The notes under the pieces were generated by a model. It was given only the letters and a program-made list of their open reading frames with translations. It was not told the DNA's origin and did no database searches. Of a DNA stretch of 64,000 nucleotides, positions 25,233 to 34,587 are shown in pieces. Within the stretch, counting starts at the first letter, position 1. Each line of letters starts with the position of its first letter. The stretch comes from Treponema putidum (GTDB lineage Bacteria > Spirochaetota > Spirochaetia > Treponematales > Treponemataceae). The position numbers and the translations under genes are program-made. The stretch spans positions 1,237,827 through 1,301,826 of the forward strand of contig NZ_CP009228.1 in NCBI RefSeq assembly GCF_000755145.1, given 5' to 3'.

Positions 25233-25691
25233 TTATAATTTTTTAATCATTATCAAACACGGATTCCATTCATCCCAAAGTGTGGGAAAAACTTCTAATT
25301 TTTTAAATCCTTGTTTTTTGTAAAAGGCTATTGTTTGGTCATATTCTTTATAATGACCTTCATCTACCGTTTTTACCTGTATATAATCATATTTAGTTGA
25401 AGCAAATTTTTTTAGCTCATTAAATAATAATGTGCCGATTCCCTTATTGTGATATAGTTTTTTTACTCCCATGCAATGCACATCAGCACAATCGGGGCTC
25501 GATTCGGTTAATGTTATAAACCCGATAATTTCATCATTTTCCTTTGCTGCCCATAAATCCAATTCTTTTGAATCATTGATATACTCTTTTGTGCTTTCAG
25601 GCAAGCCGAACCATTCCGGTAAATCAGTCAAAACTTCTTCGACAATTTTTGCTTTTTCGTCTTTGTTTTCTATTTTGATAATTTTTATCAT
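25233..25691 (-). CDS. GNAT-family N-acetyltransferase
   Basis: 152 residues with the GNAT core: LWAAKENDEIIGFITLTESSPDCADVHCMGVKKLYHNKGIGTLLFNELKKFA (acetyl-CoA loop Y-H-N-K-G-I-G-T) and EYDQTIAFYKKQGFKKLEVFPTLWDEWNPCLIMIK. Substrate unknown. AGGAG precedes the ATG. Confidence 0.9.
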   Translation of the reverse strand: MIKIIKIENKDEKAKIVEEVLTDLPEWFGLPESTKEYINDSKELDLWAAKENDEIIGFITLTESSPDCADVHCMGVKKLYHNKGIGTLLFNELKKFASTKYDYIQVKTVDEGHYKEYDQTIAFYKKQGFKKLEVFPTLWDEWNPCLIMIKKL

Positions 25692-25747
25692 AAATAACTC
25701 CTATTTTGCTTTTTAAACTTATTCTATATCTAAGCCCTTAAAAAAAC

Positions 25748-25777
25748 AAGGGCTTACCCGATTTTAGGTAAGCCCTT
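25748..25777 (-). terminator. Intrinsic terminator upstream of the GNAT gene, downstream of pepF
   Basis: AAGGGCTTACC and GGTAAGCCCTT, an 11-bp perfect stem. Read on the minus strand it ends in TTGTTTTTTT, so it stops transcription coming from pepF four bases after that gene's stop. Confidence 0.9.
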
Positions 25778-25781
25778 ATGA

Positions 25782-27512
25782 TTAAAGTTTTGAATCGTCT
25801 ATCGAATTAAGCCATTTTTCACATTCAGGGGTAACCGAAGCGATGCAGCCTTCTTCAAAGGGATTTTTTAGGTTTGCAAGTTTTAAAAGCTCCAAGAAGG
25901 GAAGGCTTCCGCCGGCCTTGCAAAGGCGCAAATAATCTTCCCAAGCCTTTTTTCGGTCGGCATTGGCTTTTACCCAGAACTGTAAGGCACAAACTTGAGC
26001 CAAGGTGTAGTCGATGTAATAGAATGGGGAAGCAAAGATGTGCCCCTGCTTTACCCAAAAACCGCCTCGGTTTAGGTAGCCGTTATCGGCATAATCGATT
26101 GAAGGATCGTACTTTAATTCGATTTTATGCCATTCGGCCTTTCTTTCGGCAGGGCTTGCTTCGGGATTTTCATATACCCAATGCTGGAACTCATCGACGG
26201 TCGCTCCATAGGGAAGAAATTCGAAGGCACCGGAAAGATGGGTAAACTTAAATTTTTCGGTTTGGTGTTTAAAGAAAAGCTCCATCCATGGCCATGTAAA
26301 AAACTCCATACTCATCGAGTGAATTTCGCAAGCCTCAAGGGTCGGCCATCCGTATTCGAGAAGACGTGCATTTCTGCTTTGATAAGCTTGGAAAGCATGG
26401 CCTGCCTCGTGAGTCATAACCTCGACATCGTGCTGGGTTTTGTTAAAGTTTGCAAAGATAAAGGGAACCTTGTACAGAGGAAAGCCCGTACAATAGCCGC
26501 CTCCCGCCTTTCCCTTAGTAGAAAGTAAGTCCATAAGGCCGTAACCGGTCATCATCGTAAAGAATTCGCTTGTTTCGGGCGATAGCTCGTTGTACATCTT
26601 CTTTGCCTGCTCAACAATCCAATCAGGTTCACCCTGAGGAACGGCATTTCCCGTAAGGTATTTAAGCCCGGTGTCGTAATAATAAACCTTATCGAGCTTT
26701 AACCTCTTGCTTTGACGTTTTTTTAAACTTTGGGCAATGGGAACAACAAGCTCGTAAATCTGCTTTCGGTATTTTGCAACCATTTCGGCATTGTATTCGG
26801 TTCTGCCAAGCCGGTCATAGGCAAGCTGAACAAAGTTTTTATAGCCCAGTTTTTTGGCTATCTTTGTGCGTACCTTTACAAGCTCATCATAGATAGAATC
26901 GAATTCGGCTTCATTTTCTTCAAAAAAACCGTAGTAGGCCTTTGCCGCCGCCTTTCTTACCTCTCTGTCCATGTTTTGCATAAAGGGACTTAATTGGGAA
27001 AGGGTGCGCTTTTCGCCTTGGAATTCGATTTGGGCAGAAGCTATGAGCTTACTGTATTTGCTGGTCAGTTTGTTTTCGGCCATGAGGTCATCCATAATTT
27101 CGGGACTGAACACCTTTAAGGATAGATCGGTTAAATCAAAGACCTGATGACCGAATTCCTTTTCGAGCTCGGCTCTGAATTTGGACTTGACCATTTCTGC
27201 GCCGAATTCGTTTGAAAGCTTACTAAAAAGAGGACCTGCTTCATCATAAAAGTCGTTCTCTTTATCGTAGAATTCATCCCTTGTGTCGATGGTATGCCTG
27301 ACCGAGGCCAAAGAAGACATAGTGCTGTACTCACGGTTGATAGCCTGCACCATATCGATAGCTTCGATTTGTTCTTTTACCGAAGCGGCTGCCTTAAATT
27401 TAGATAGGGCATCGGCAAAGCCCTTTTCAATAGCCTTCATATCCGGTCTCGTATAAGGCATTTCCTTAAACGGAACCAAAGGCAAAGTTTTTACTGTAGA
27501 TGTGTTTGACAT
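25782..27512 (-). CDS. pepF: Oligoendopeptidase F-type M3 metallopeptidase
   Basis: 576 residues. The M3 zinc motif HEAGH is at about 368 (VMTHEAGHAFQAYQS), with the downstream Glu in WPTLEACEIHSMSMEFFTWP. N-terminal helical domain and C-terminal YIDYTLAQVCALQFW complete the M3 fold. It cleaves oligopeptides in the cytoplasm, suited to an organism that ferments amino acids. AGGAGG precedes the ATG. Confidence 0.93.
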   Translation of the reverse strand: MSNTSTVKTLPLVPFKEMPYTRPDMKAIEKGFADALSKFKAAASVKEQIEAIDMVQAINREYSTMSSLASVRHTIDTRDEFYDKENDFYDEAGPLFSKLSNEFGAEMVKSKFRAELEKEFGHQVFDLTDLSLKVFSPEIMDDLMAENKLTSKYSKLIASAQIEFQGEKRTLSQLSPFMQNMDREVRKAAAKAYYGFFEENEAEFDSIYDELVKVRTKIAKKLGYKNFVQLAYDRLGRTEYNAEMVAKYRKQIYELVVPIAQSLKKRQSKRLKLDKVYYYDTGLKYLTGNAVPQGEPDWIVEQAKKMYNELSPETSEFFTMMTGYGLMDLLSTKGKAGGGYCTGFPLYKVPFIFANFNKTQHDVEVMTHEAGHAFQAYQSRNARLLEYGWPTLEACEIHSMSMEFFTWPWMELFFKHQTEKFKFTHLSGAFEFLPYGATVDEFQHWVYENPEASPAERKAEWHKIELKYDPSIDYADNGYLNRGGFWVKQGHIFASPFYYIDYTLAQVCALQFWVKANADRKKAWEDYLRLCKAGGSLPFLELLKLANLKNPFEEGCIASVTPECEKWLNSIDDSKL

Positions 27513-27563
27513 AAGTCCTCCTATGAAAAGTTTTACAAAAACAAGTATATAGAAGAATAAGCC

Positions 27564-28568
27564 TTATGTCAATTGAAAATAATTTTGAATTATAGCTTTA
27601 TATTCTTCAATTGTTGAGGCTTGTACCAATTCTTGGCGGAGGCGTGAGCCGTCGGGTATGCCCTTGGTGTAGGCGGCAAAGCGTTTACGCATTTCGCGGC
27701 AGGCTTTTTCTTCTCCCTTTTCATCGCATAAAAAGACGAGCTCTTTAAAGCCGGTGCATATTTTTTGTTCCGTGCTTATTTCGCCGTATGTTCCATTGGT
27801 CAAAAGCTCTCTTGTTTGGGTAAAAATAAAAGGGTTTCCCATGGCGCCGCGGGCAAACATTATGCCGGCACAGCCTGTTTCTTCAAGCATTTTTTGGGCA
27901 TCCTCAGGTGAAAATAAATCTCCCGATCCGAAAATAGGAATTTGATAAGGCTTTGCAAATTGAACCAGCTCAGCAAGGATGTTCCAATCGGCCTTGCCCG
28001 AATACACCTGCGAGCGGGTACGGGGATGGATGGTAAGCATTTTAACCCCGGCATCTATGGCGGCTGCGGCTGCTTCTTTCCAGTTAAGTTTGTCGGCGGT
28101 AAAGCCTGAGCGTATTTTAAGAGTTACGGGAATCTTATAAGGTGCCATAGTATCGTTTACGGCCTTTACAATCCTGTACAAAAGAGGAATGTCCGTCATC
28201 AAGGCTGATCCGGCTCCGTTTTTGGTAATCTTTGCCATGGGGCAGCCCGAATTTATGTCGATACATTCGGGAGAATATTTTTCGGCAATTATGACGGCTG
28301 TTTTTGCCATGTATTCGGGGTTTGATCCGAATATCTGTACGGCATAGGCCTTTTCGTTAGGCGCTCTTCCGATAAGGGTTTCGGTTTTTTCGGAATTCCG
28401 CACGACGGCCTCCGAAGAGACCATTTCGGTGTATGTAAAATCCGCACCGCAGTCCACGCAGATGGAACGGAATGCCTTGTCGGAGTAGCCTGCAACAGGG
28501 GCTAAAAAGATGTTCCCCGATAAAAGAAGCCCGCCTATTGAGACGGGCTTGTAAAGCAATTCTTCCAT
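27564..28568 (-). CDS. dus: tRNA-dihydrouridine synthase (DusB-like)
   Basis: 334 residues: a flavin TIM barrel with NIFLAPVAGYSDKAFRSICVDCGADFTYTEMVSSEAV, DINSGCPMAKITKNGAGSALM (catalytic Cys), VTLKIRSGF and GIMFARGAMGNPFIF. It reduces uridines in the tRNA D loop. The gene is 3 bp downstream of the tatD-family gene, so the two form an operon. Confidence 0.93.
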   Translation of the reverse strand: MEELLYKPVSIGGLLLSGNIFLAPVAGYSDKAFRSICVDCGADFTYTEMVSSEAVVRNSEKTETLIGRAPNEKAYAVQIFGSNPEYMAKTAVIIAEKYSPECIDINSGCPMAKITKNGAGSALMTDIPLLYRIVKAVNDTMAPYKIPVTLKIRSGFTADKLNWKEAAAAAIDAGVKMLTIHPRTRSQVYSGKADWNILAELVQFAKPYQIPIFGSGDLFSPEDAQKMLEETGCAGIMFARGAMGNPFIFTQTRELLTNGTYGEISTEQKICTGFKELVFLCDEKGEEKACREMRKRFAAYTKGIPDGSRLRQELVQASTIEEYKAIIQNYFQLT

Positions 28569-28571
28569 GTT

Positions 28572-29345
28572 TTATTCGGGCAGCCGGAAGAGCTTACAGC
28601 TGTTTTTCCAAAGTTGATCGGCAAGTTCTTCAATATCTTTACCCAGCATTTCCGCCATAAACTTCACGGTTTCGATGGTGTTGGCCGGCATATTTCTTTG
28701 GCCGCGATATACCGATGGGGGCATAAAGGGGCTTTCAGATTCGACTACGATGCGGTCAAGGGGAAGGGCTAAAACCGTATCATGCAAATTTCTTGCATTG
28801 CGGTAAGTCAAATTTCCTGCAAAGGAGAAGTACAGAGGAAGCTTTAAGGCTTCTTTTGCATAAATATCGTCTTCTGAATAGCAATGTAAAACGCCTCCTT
28901 CTTTGGGAATCCTTTCCTTTAAGATATCAAGAAGATCTTTTCCGGCTTCTCTATTGTGAATAATTACCGGAAAACCTGCCTTTGAGGCAATGTCAAGCTG
29001 GGCTATAAAAAGCTCAATCTGGGAGCGTTTATCCCCGTATTTTTTGCAATAATCAAGGCCTATTTCTCCTACAGCCACTACATTTGGTAATTTTAAGCTT
29101 TCTTCTATTGTTTTTTGCCAGTCTTTTCCGGGAGATGTAACTTCAGACGGAGATACACCTACGGCATGGTATACCGCCGGTGAAAACCTAAGAGTTTCAT
29201 ACACCTTGGAAAAGTCGTGTAAACTGTTACATATACTTACTATTCTCATTACAGAGCCTTGGCGGGCTTCCTGCACAACGCGTAATTGCTCAATCGGATC
29301 GGAATAGATCAACCCGACATGAGCATGAGTATCAAAAATCTGCAT
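28572..29345 (-). CDS. TatD-family metal-dependent hydrolase
   Basis: 257 residues with the metal sites DTHAHVG, GEIGLDYCKKYG, VIIHNREAG, HCYSED. The last motif reads ESESPFMPP where most relatives have E-T-D-S-P; the Asp-to-Glu change is conservative. TatD enzymes are 3'-5' exonucleases or deacylases. Likely co-transcribed with dus. Confidence 0.9.
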   Translation of the reverse strand: MQIFDTHAHVGLIYSDPIEQLRVVQEARQGSVMRIVSICNSLHDFSKVYETLRFSPAVYHAVGVSPSEVTSPGKDWQKTIEESLKLPNVVAVGEIGLDYCKKYGDKRSQIELFIAQLDIASKAGFPVIIHNREAGKDLLDILKERIPKEGGVLHCYSEDDIYAKEALKLPLYFSFAGNLTYRNARNLHDTVLALPLDRIVVESESPFMPPSVYRGQRNMPANTIETVKFMAEMLGKDIEELADQLWKNSCKLFRLPE

Positions 29346-29523
29346 ATTATTCTTCCATGTAAAATTGATATAATAAATTTTTACCTATTAATTAAGGTAA
29401 TATTACCGTCCTGTACAGGATAGCATAGAAATGCTTAATCGTCAACTTAAATTTTAAAAATATCTTGCTTTTTTGATGATTTCAGTATATGATTATCGTA
29501 TAAGTATATTTTTGGAGGTATAT

Positions 29524-30225
29524 ATGTATAATGAATGTTTAGATCCTTTGTGTATTGCAGCTCTTGCCTTGTTTTTAGTTATTTCGATTATTCATTTAAT
29601 CAAGTGCTTTCAGCAAAGACAAAAATGGGCTGATATGACAAAATTTATGCTGATGCCGGCCCTTCTTTTATTCTTTTTGGCCTTCAGCTTTGTAAGTATT
29701 AAAACATTTTCAATATTGAATGTTTTAATAATAATTGCTTTGGTTTTCAGTTTTTTGGGAGATGCAATACTTCTTTTTGATAGGGAAAAACAGAATTTTG
29801 CTCTTGGTATCTTATTTTTTGCAATTACACAAATATCTTATATAGTTTTTGCAATACTCGGTGCTAAGGTTGAATATATTCCCATTATCCCCGGAATTGT
29901 AGCGGCATTGATCTTTTTAGCGGCAATTGTTTATATTATAATGAGAACTAAAAAACAATTAAAAGGGCTTAAACCTATTGTAGTGGCTTACGGACTTATA
30001 ATATCACTAATGAGCTGGATTTTTATAGTTTTTGCCTTTGCAAACCCGTCCATAGGGCTTATATTGGCCGCTATTGGAAGTGTTTTGTTTATTATATCGG
30101 ACACTATGGTTTCAGCTAAATACTTTTTTGGCGGCAAGGCCGGAATGCGCTTTCTTATTATGATAACTTATATTTTTGCCCAAGTTTTAATTGTATTCGG
30201 AGCCATAGGAATTATCGGAGCTTAA
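29524..30225 (+). CDS. YhhN-family (lysoplasmalogenase-like) membrane protein
   Basis: 233 residues from the ATG at 29524, which has GGAGG at 29514-29518; the longer frame from 29473 lacks a site. About eight membrane helices, with FSFLGDAILLFDREKQNFALGILFFAITQISYIV matching the YhhN signature (GD, lysoplasmalogenase TMEM86 family). Treponemes contain plasmalogens, so this activity would make sense. Followed by a terminator. Confidence 0.85.
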   Translation: MYNECLDPLCIAALALFLVISIIHLIKCFQQRQKWADMTKFMLMPALLLFFLAFSFVSIKTFSILNVLIIIALVFSFLGDAILLFDREKQNFALGILFFAITQISYIVFAILGAKVEYIPIIPGIVAALIFLAAIVYIIMRTKKQLKGLKPIVVAYGLIISLMSWIFIVFAFANPSIGLILAAIGSVLFIISDTMVSAKYFFGGKAGMRFLIMITYIFAQVLIVFGAIGIIGA

Positions 30226-30260
30226 TGGTTTAATAAGAGTCTTTAGTAATTCAAATCGGT

Positions 30261-30299
30261 AAGCGGCTGCGGGTATTTATCCGCTGCCGCTTATTTTTT
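30261..30299 (+). terminator. Intrinsic terminator after the YhhN gene
   Basis: AAGCGGC-T-GCGG paired with CCGC-T-GCCGCTT (one T-T mismatch), followed by ATTTTTT. Confidence 0.9.
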
Positions 30300-30362
30300 A
30301 CAGTTACAATATGGTTGGCCTTTTTGAGTCAAGTTGATATGTAAGAATATATGCATAATTAT

Positions 30363-30400
30363 ATTTTAGAAAAATGCGGAAAGACGCAAAAATCTAAAAT
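30363..30400 (+). other. Unusual symmetric RNA-type hairpin in a leader region
   Basis: ATTTTAGA-AAAA-TGCG-GAAAGA-CGCA-AAAA-TCTAAAAT: two stems separated by an AAAA/AAAA internal loop. The internal loop does not pair, so the symmetry is at the RNA level. It lies in a gap of about 340 bp (30226-30566) that otherwise holds the terminator at 30261 and a promoter at 30541; a 21-codon frame with no clear support starts at 30416. Confidence 0.35.
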
Positions 30401-30540
30401 GAGGTAAGATGCTTATGAAAATAGCTGAAAGACAAATGTTCAAGGTGATATATATGCGGCATGGAAGAATTGCTTTATGAATAAGTTTTTAACTTCTTTT
30501 CCGATTTTTTTTACTATGCACTTTTCTTTTATCGAAAATA

Positions 30541-30549
30541 TGCTATAAT
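30541..30549 (+). promoter_or_regulatory. Extended -10 promoter of the CNB-GGDEF pair
   Basis: TGCTATAAT (TGn plus TATAAT at 30544-30549) 18 bp before the ATG at 30567. No clear -35, as is usual for extended -10 promoters. Short leader containing the ribosome site ACGAGG. Confidence 0.6.
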
Positions 30550-30566
30550 ACTACGAGGTGGTATGC

Positions 30567-31535
30567 ATGATTACTGATAAACGGAAAATAGAGGCTTTGA
30601 GTAAAGCTCCTCTTTTTGCAGGATGGGATGAAATCTACTTAAAAGACATAGCCGATAAGGCAGGGGTAGACAGCTATCAAAAAGGGGATATCATTTTTAG
30701 GCAGGACGCAAAGGGAGACCGTTTTTATATTATTGTAGAAGGGAATGTTATAATTTTATCGCCTGAAGATAATTCAGTTCTTGCCGAATTTGTAAGCGGT
30801 GAAATGTTCGGAGAAACGGCAATGCTGACAGGCGAGGAGCAAAAAGCTATAGCTTCTGCCAATGAAGATTCTATTATTCTTTCTTTTCCTAAAGAAGGCA
30901 CTCCTATGGAAGACGTTTTTAAGGATAATCCTATAACCTACGCTCAACTTTTAAAGTCTTACTTGGTAATGGTTTCAAGAAGAACCCGAAAGGCTAACTC
31001 TTTAATAAAAGAAAACTCCCCCATTATGCAAGAATTGCAAAAGCAGGTTTATGGCGATAAGCTTACAGGGCTTTTAAACAAGGCCTATCTTGAAGAAAAC
31101 ATTGCAAAGTTTATGAAAAGCTCTTTTTCTCTAATTATGATGAAACCCGACAACTTTAAAGCTATAAACGACACCTACGGCCACGAAAAAGGAGATGCCT
31201 GTCTTACCTTTATAGGTAATCATTTAAGCCGTTTTTTGGATACGGATTCGGTTCTAATCCGTTATCAGGGAAACGAATTTGCCGTTTTAACGCCTGAGCA
31301 GGGAAAAAAAGCCTCAGCTGTTTTAGCCGAAAAAATAAAGTCGGAGCTTGAAAGCCTCGATATTTCTCCGGTTTTAAACAGCCCCTTTAAATTGAGCATG
31401 AGTTTAGGTATTTTACTTTATCCCGATACGAAGATTGAAAAAACTGACTTTATAAAACGATGTGCCGAGATACCTCTTATCGGACGGGGGCGCGGAGGCT
31501 CTCTGATTCTCTTTGAGGAGGACATAAATGAATAG
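30567..31535 (+). CDS. Cyclic nucleotide-binding domain + degenerate GGDEF protein
   Basis: 322 residues from ATG 30567 (ACGAGG upstream). N-terminal CNB domain (about 10-120; EGNVIILSPEDNSVLAEFVSGEMFGETAMLTGEEQKAIASANED), then GGDEF fold (about 155-318). The catalytic motif reads QGNEF (RYQGNEFAVL) instead of GGDEF, so it is probably not a cyclase; it may bind c-di-GMP/GTP or regulate its neighbour. Followed with an 8-bp overlap by a paralogue with an intact motif. Confidence 0.88.
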   Translation: MITDKRKIEALSKAPLFAGWDEIYLKDIADKAGVDSYQKGDIIFRQDAKGDRFYIIVEGNVIILSPEDNSVLAEFVSGEMFGETAMLTGEEQKAIASANEDSIILSFPKEGTPMEDVFKDNPITYAQLLKSYLVMVSRRTRKANSLIKENSPIMQELQKQVYGDKLTGLLNKAYLEENIAKFMKSSFSLIMMKPDNFKAINDTYGHEKGDACLTFIGNHLSRFLDTDSVLIRYQGNEFAVLTPEQGKKASAVLAEKIKSELESLDISPVLNSPFKLSMSLGILLYPDTKIEKTDFIKRCAEIPLIGRGRGGSLILFEEDINE

Positions 31536-32496
31536 CTCAAAACAAAAATGGCTTGAAATTTTACAAAAGGCGCGGCTTTTTGACCATCTTTCTATAAAAG
31601 AAATTGAAGTTTTAGCTGAGGCAATGTTTTATGCCGAATTTGAAGCAGGTCATGCTCTTGTCTATGAAGGAGAATCGGGCAATGAGCTTTTTATCATAGT
31701 AAAAGGCACTATTTCCGTTTCGGTAAAATCGGAAGGAAAGGAAATAGAGCTTGTCCGTCTGGGAGCGGGAGATTTTTTCGGTGAAATGGCAATGCTGGAA
31801 CAAGAGCACCGCTCGGCGACATGCCAAGCTGTTGAACCTACTTCCTGTCTTGTTCTAAAATCTCAAGATTTTTCTTCTTTAATTATAGATCAGCCGAAAA
31901 TAGCTTCGACGGTTTTGTACAATATGCTTAAGATTACTGGCAGCCGATTAAGTAAGACGGACGGCCTTTTGTCGCAGATAATCCGGTGGGGTGATGATGC
32001 AAAAAAAAGAGCTATTACCGACGAGTTTACAGGGCTTTACAATCGAAGATATTTAGATGAATCTTTTGAAAGCCTTCTTAAACGCTGTGTCCGCCAGCAT
32101 ATCGGGGTCAGCTTTGCCATGGTAGATATTGATCACTTTGGCCGGCTTAATAAAGATTATGGAGCCGTCTTTTGCGACAAGGTTCTGTTATCCATTGTCG
32201 AAGTTTTTAAGCGCAATTTTGATACTGACGATATTTTAATCCGGTACGGCGGAGATGAATTTTCGTTTATTATCAGAGGAATATTGGAAAGAGCCGAATA
32301 TCAGTGTAAAAGGGTATGTACCGAAGTTAATGCTTTAACTTTTCAAGAACACCCTGAATTACGGGTTTCATGTTCAATCGGGCTTGCCGTATATGACGAA
32401 AAGATGACTACACCTGAACTCTTAAAATTTTCAGATACGGCTCTTTATTCTGCCAAAGAGGGCGGCAGAAACAGGGTCTTTATCTATCAAAAATAG
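31528..32496 (+). CDS. Cyclic nucleotide-binding domain + GGDEF diguanylate cyclase
   Basis: 322 residues: CNB domain (about 14-130; VKGTISVSVKSEGKEIELVRLGAGDFFGEMAMLEQEHRSATCQA), then a GGDEF domain (about 165-320) with intact RYGGDEFSF, so c-di-GMP synthesis is expected. The RxxD inhibition site at the usual position is absent. GAGGAGG precedes the ATG. Same length and order as the upstream protein; they are tandem duplicates. The CNB domain suggests control by cAMP or another nucleotide. Confidence 0.9.
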   Translation: MNSSKQKWLEILQKARLFDHLSIKEIEVLAEAMFYAEFEAGHALVYEGESGNELFIIVKGTISVSVKSEGKEIELVRLGAGDFFGEMAMLEQEHRSATCQAVEPTSCLVLKSQDFSSLIIDQPKIASTVLYNMLKITGSRLSKTDGLLSQIIRWGDDAKKRAITDEFTGLYNRRYLDESFESLLKRCVRQHIGVSFAMVDIDHFGRLNKDYGAVFCDKVLLSIVEVFKRNFDTDDILIRYGGDEFSFIIRGILERAEYQCKRVCTEVNALTFQEHPELRVSCSIGLAVYDEKMTTPELLKFSDTALYSAKEGGRNRVFIYQK

Positions 32497-32691
32497 AAAG
32501 TTTTACCGGAGTGTGTTCTTTAACATAATCAATGATATTCATCTTAGACACTTCCCAGCTCTACAAAGTCGGTAGAAATTTTATATGCTAAAAATTCCTT
32601 TTGATAAAAGATTTGTTATTGATTGTATTGATTATACCATAAGGCGAGGATTTAAAAAAAAGCTTAAATGTTCTAATAAAAGGATATTTGC

Positions 32692-33864
32692 TCATTTAGA
32701 TTTTTCAGGTCTTGGTATAATTACTTTAAATTGTTCACCTTGGATATCATTTATTAATTCTATATTAGGCTGTTCGGATATAGCTCTTTTAATTCCTGAC
32801 CCTAAACCGCTAAAAGGTAAAAGATGTAAAGCGTAAGAAACTAATTGGTTATTTCTTATTACGGGATTTCCGAATTTTATTTCTTCGACAGTCAGACTAT
32901 TAGGCAGTTTACCCGGGCTAATTATTTCAACTCTATTATCAAAAATGAGAATTCTAATCGGGGAATTTTTAAAATAATCTCTATGCAGCAAGGCATTTTG
33001 TAATATTTCAATAAGCGCTATTTCGGAGATTTCAAGAATACCTGTCGAATTAAAACCCTGTTCTTTTTGAACATGGTGTAAACAAGATTTTAAATATCTC
33101 ATAGCTTCATCAAAAAGTTCGGGGATTGTTCCTCTTAAATCCGAAGGTTTGCTTTTATAGTAATTTTCCGATATATCGTTTCCAAAAAAAGAGACAAATT
33201 TAATCGTAAAAGCCGGTTTTATTTCTTGAGGATTTTTTCCAAAAAAAAGTAATCCCGCAAGCGTTAAGTGTTCATTTCGTAAAACCCGTTTTGCTTTTAA
33301 GGCCTGCTCAAGATTTAATCCCTTATCTTCATATGTTGTTCCGAATTCTTTTTTAAAAAAGTCTGAAAATTTTTCTTTATTGATATCATCGACGGAGGAT
33401 CCATAAACTTCCATTTCATCTGCAAGCAAATTTGCACTTTGTTGGAATAAACGCATTATTTCCGAATTATCGGTAACAAGTCTTTTATTTGCTCCTTGTT
33501 TTATAAATATTTCGCCTTTTGATGTTTTATAAGGTTTATTTATTCCTTCTTGAATATGAATAGCTAAAATATATTTAGTTTCAGGGGTTTCTATTTTTAA
33601 TACTTCGGTTGCAATATAAACAGGAGGCTTTAAATTATCGGCAGCTTGAGATATCCTTTTATCATAATCCTCTATTTTTTCGGGAGATAAGCCTACTATG
33701 CCGCCGGTAACATCCTTAATTCCAATTAAAATAAGCCCGCCTATGGAATTAGACATTGCAACAATTTCTTGTGCTATGCTTTCCAAATTAGGCAAATCTT
33801 GTTTAAATTGAACTTTGCTTGTTTCTCCCAATGTAATAATTTCCAATATATCTTTAGTATTCAT
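32692..33864 (-). CDS. AlbA_2 (Schlafen-like) DNA-binding / HATPase-type protein
   Basis: 390 residues. AlbA_2 domain first (about 10-130; GETSKVQFKQDLPNLESIAQEIVAMSNSIGGLILIGIKD and KGEIFIKQGANKRLV), then the RecG-like ATP-binding C-terminal part (NALLHRDYFKNSPIRILIFDNRVEIISPGKLPNSLTVEEI, NQLVSYALHLLPFSGLGSGIKRAI). Such proteins are described as transcriptional regulators or putative helicase-like; function unknown. The 195 bp downstream (32497-32691) hold nothing I can name. Confidence 0.85.
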   Translation of the reverse strand: MNTKDILEIITLGETSKVQFKQDLPNLESIAQEIVAMSNSIGGLILIGIKDVTGGIVGLSPEKIEDYDKRISQAADNLKPPVYIATEVLKIETPETKYILAIHIQEGINKPYKTSKGEIFIKQGANKRLVTDNSEIMRLFQQSANLLADEMEVYGSSVDDINKEKFSDFFKKEFGTTYEDKGLNLEQALKAKRVLRNEHLTLAGLLFFGKNPQEIKPAFTIKFVSFFGNDISENYYKSKPSDLRGTIPELFDEAMRYLKSCLHHVQKEQGFNSTGILEISEIALIEILQNALLHRDYFKNSPIRILIFDNRVEIISPGKLPNSLTVEEIKFGNPVIRNNQLVSYALHLLPFSGLGSGIKRAISEQPNIELINDIQGEQFKVIIPRPEKSK

Positions 33865-33886
33865 AAATGCATATCTCCATTTATTT

Positions 33887-34561
33887 TTATATCTTCCCCT
33901 TTTTATACATTATCCTTGTGTAGATAATTGTGATTGCGGCTCCTACAGGGATGAGCATGCTTATGGCCTTTCCAAGTTGAGGCATTGCAATAAAAAGAAT
34001 CAGCATAAAAACGAATGGGACTACGGCAATCTTAGGATTTTTTGCAACGAAGACTACCAAGAGGCCGCCGAAAAGGGCTGGCAGGATATTTTTAAAGGCC
34101 GGTGCCATGATGGGAGATTCCAATATGGGTTTTAATTGAGTCAATAAAAGCATTCCCAACACCAAGATGAGGGTTGTAGTAATGGAAGAAACTGCGACGG
34201 CTATTGTAGTAACCACATCACCTTCTTCGGTATTGGCCTCAACCTTTGCAGCTTCCAAAGCCAAAACTCCGCAGGGGACTTTTAGGTTCGTTAGGTTTCC
34301 TGTAATAAAGCCTACATATGTCCCGCCTGCACCGAGCATGGGTGCAAAGGTAAAGGCTTCGATAATGCCTACCGGCCAAAAAACAACGGCCACACCGAAA
34401 AGCCCCCTTAAAAGGAGCCAAAAATTAGGCCAAGTATTATAGTAAATACAGGTAAAAAGAGGATAAGAAAGAAACATTATAATGGCTATTATCATCCATG
34501 TTCTTCCCCACCTATGTATGCTTTTTTCGTATGAGCTGAATTCGATTTGTTTATCTTGCAT
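33887..34561 (-). CDS. Membrane protein, second of a two-gene pair
   Basis: 224 residues with about six hydrophobic segments and a central Gly/Ala/Thr region, AFTFAPMLGAGGTYVGFITGNLTNLKVPCGVLALEAAKVEANTEEGDVVTTIAVAVSS. It reads like a transporter or transport partner and follows the 239-residue membrane protein by 26 bp, each with AGGAG. I do not know its substrate. Confidence 0.75.
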   Translation of the reverse strand: MQDKQIEFSSYEKSIHRWGRTWMIIAIIMFLSYPLFTCIYYNTWPNFWLLLRGLFGVAVVFWPVGIIEAFTFAPMLGAGGTYVGFITGNLTNLKVPCGVLALEAAKVEANTEEGDVVTTIAVAVSSITTTLILVLGMLLLTQLKPILESPIMAPAFKNILPALFGGLLVVFVAKNPKIAVVPFVFMLILFIAMPQLGKAISMLIPVGAAITIIYTRIMYKKGKI

Positions 34562-34587
34562 AAAATTCTCCTATAAACTTAGACAAT

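Noticed and set aside
30363-30400. c-di-GMP-I riboswitch upstream of the GGDEF genes
   Set aside because: Only the GACGCAAA string fits; the GCAAACC half, GNRA-loop arm and tetraloop receptor are missing, and a promoter lies downstream of it.
32585-32836. 83-codon plus-strand frame before the AlbA_2 gene
   Set aside because: Runs antisense into the AlbA_2 coding region and has no ribosome site; the plausible part is short.
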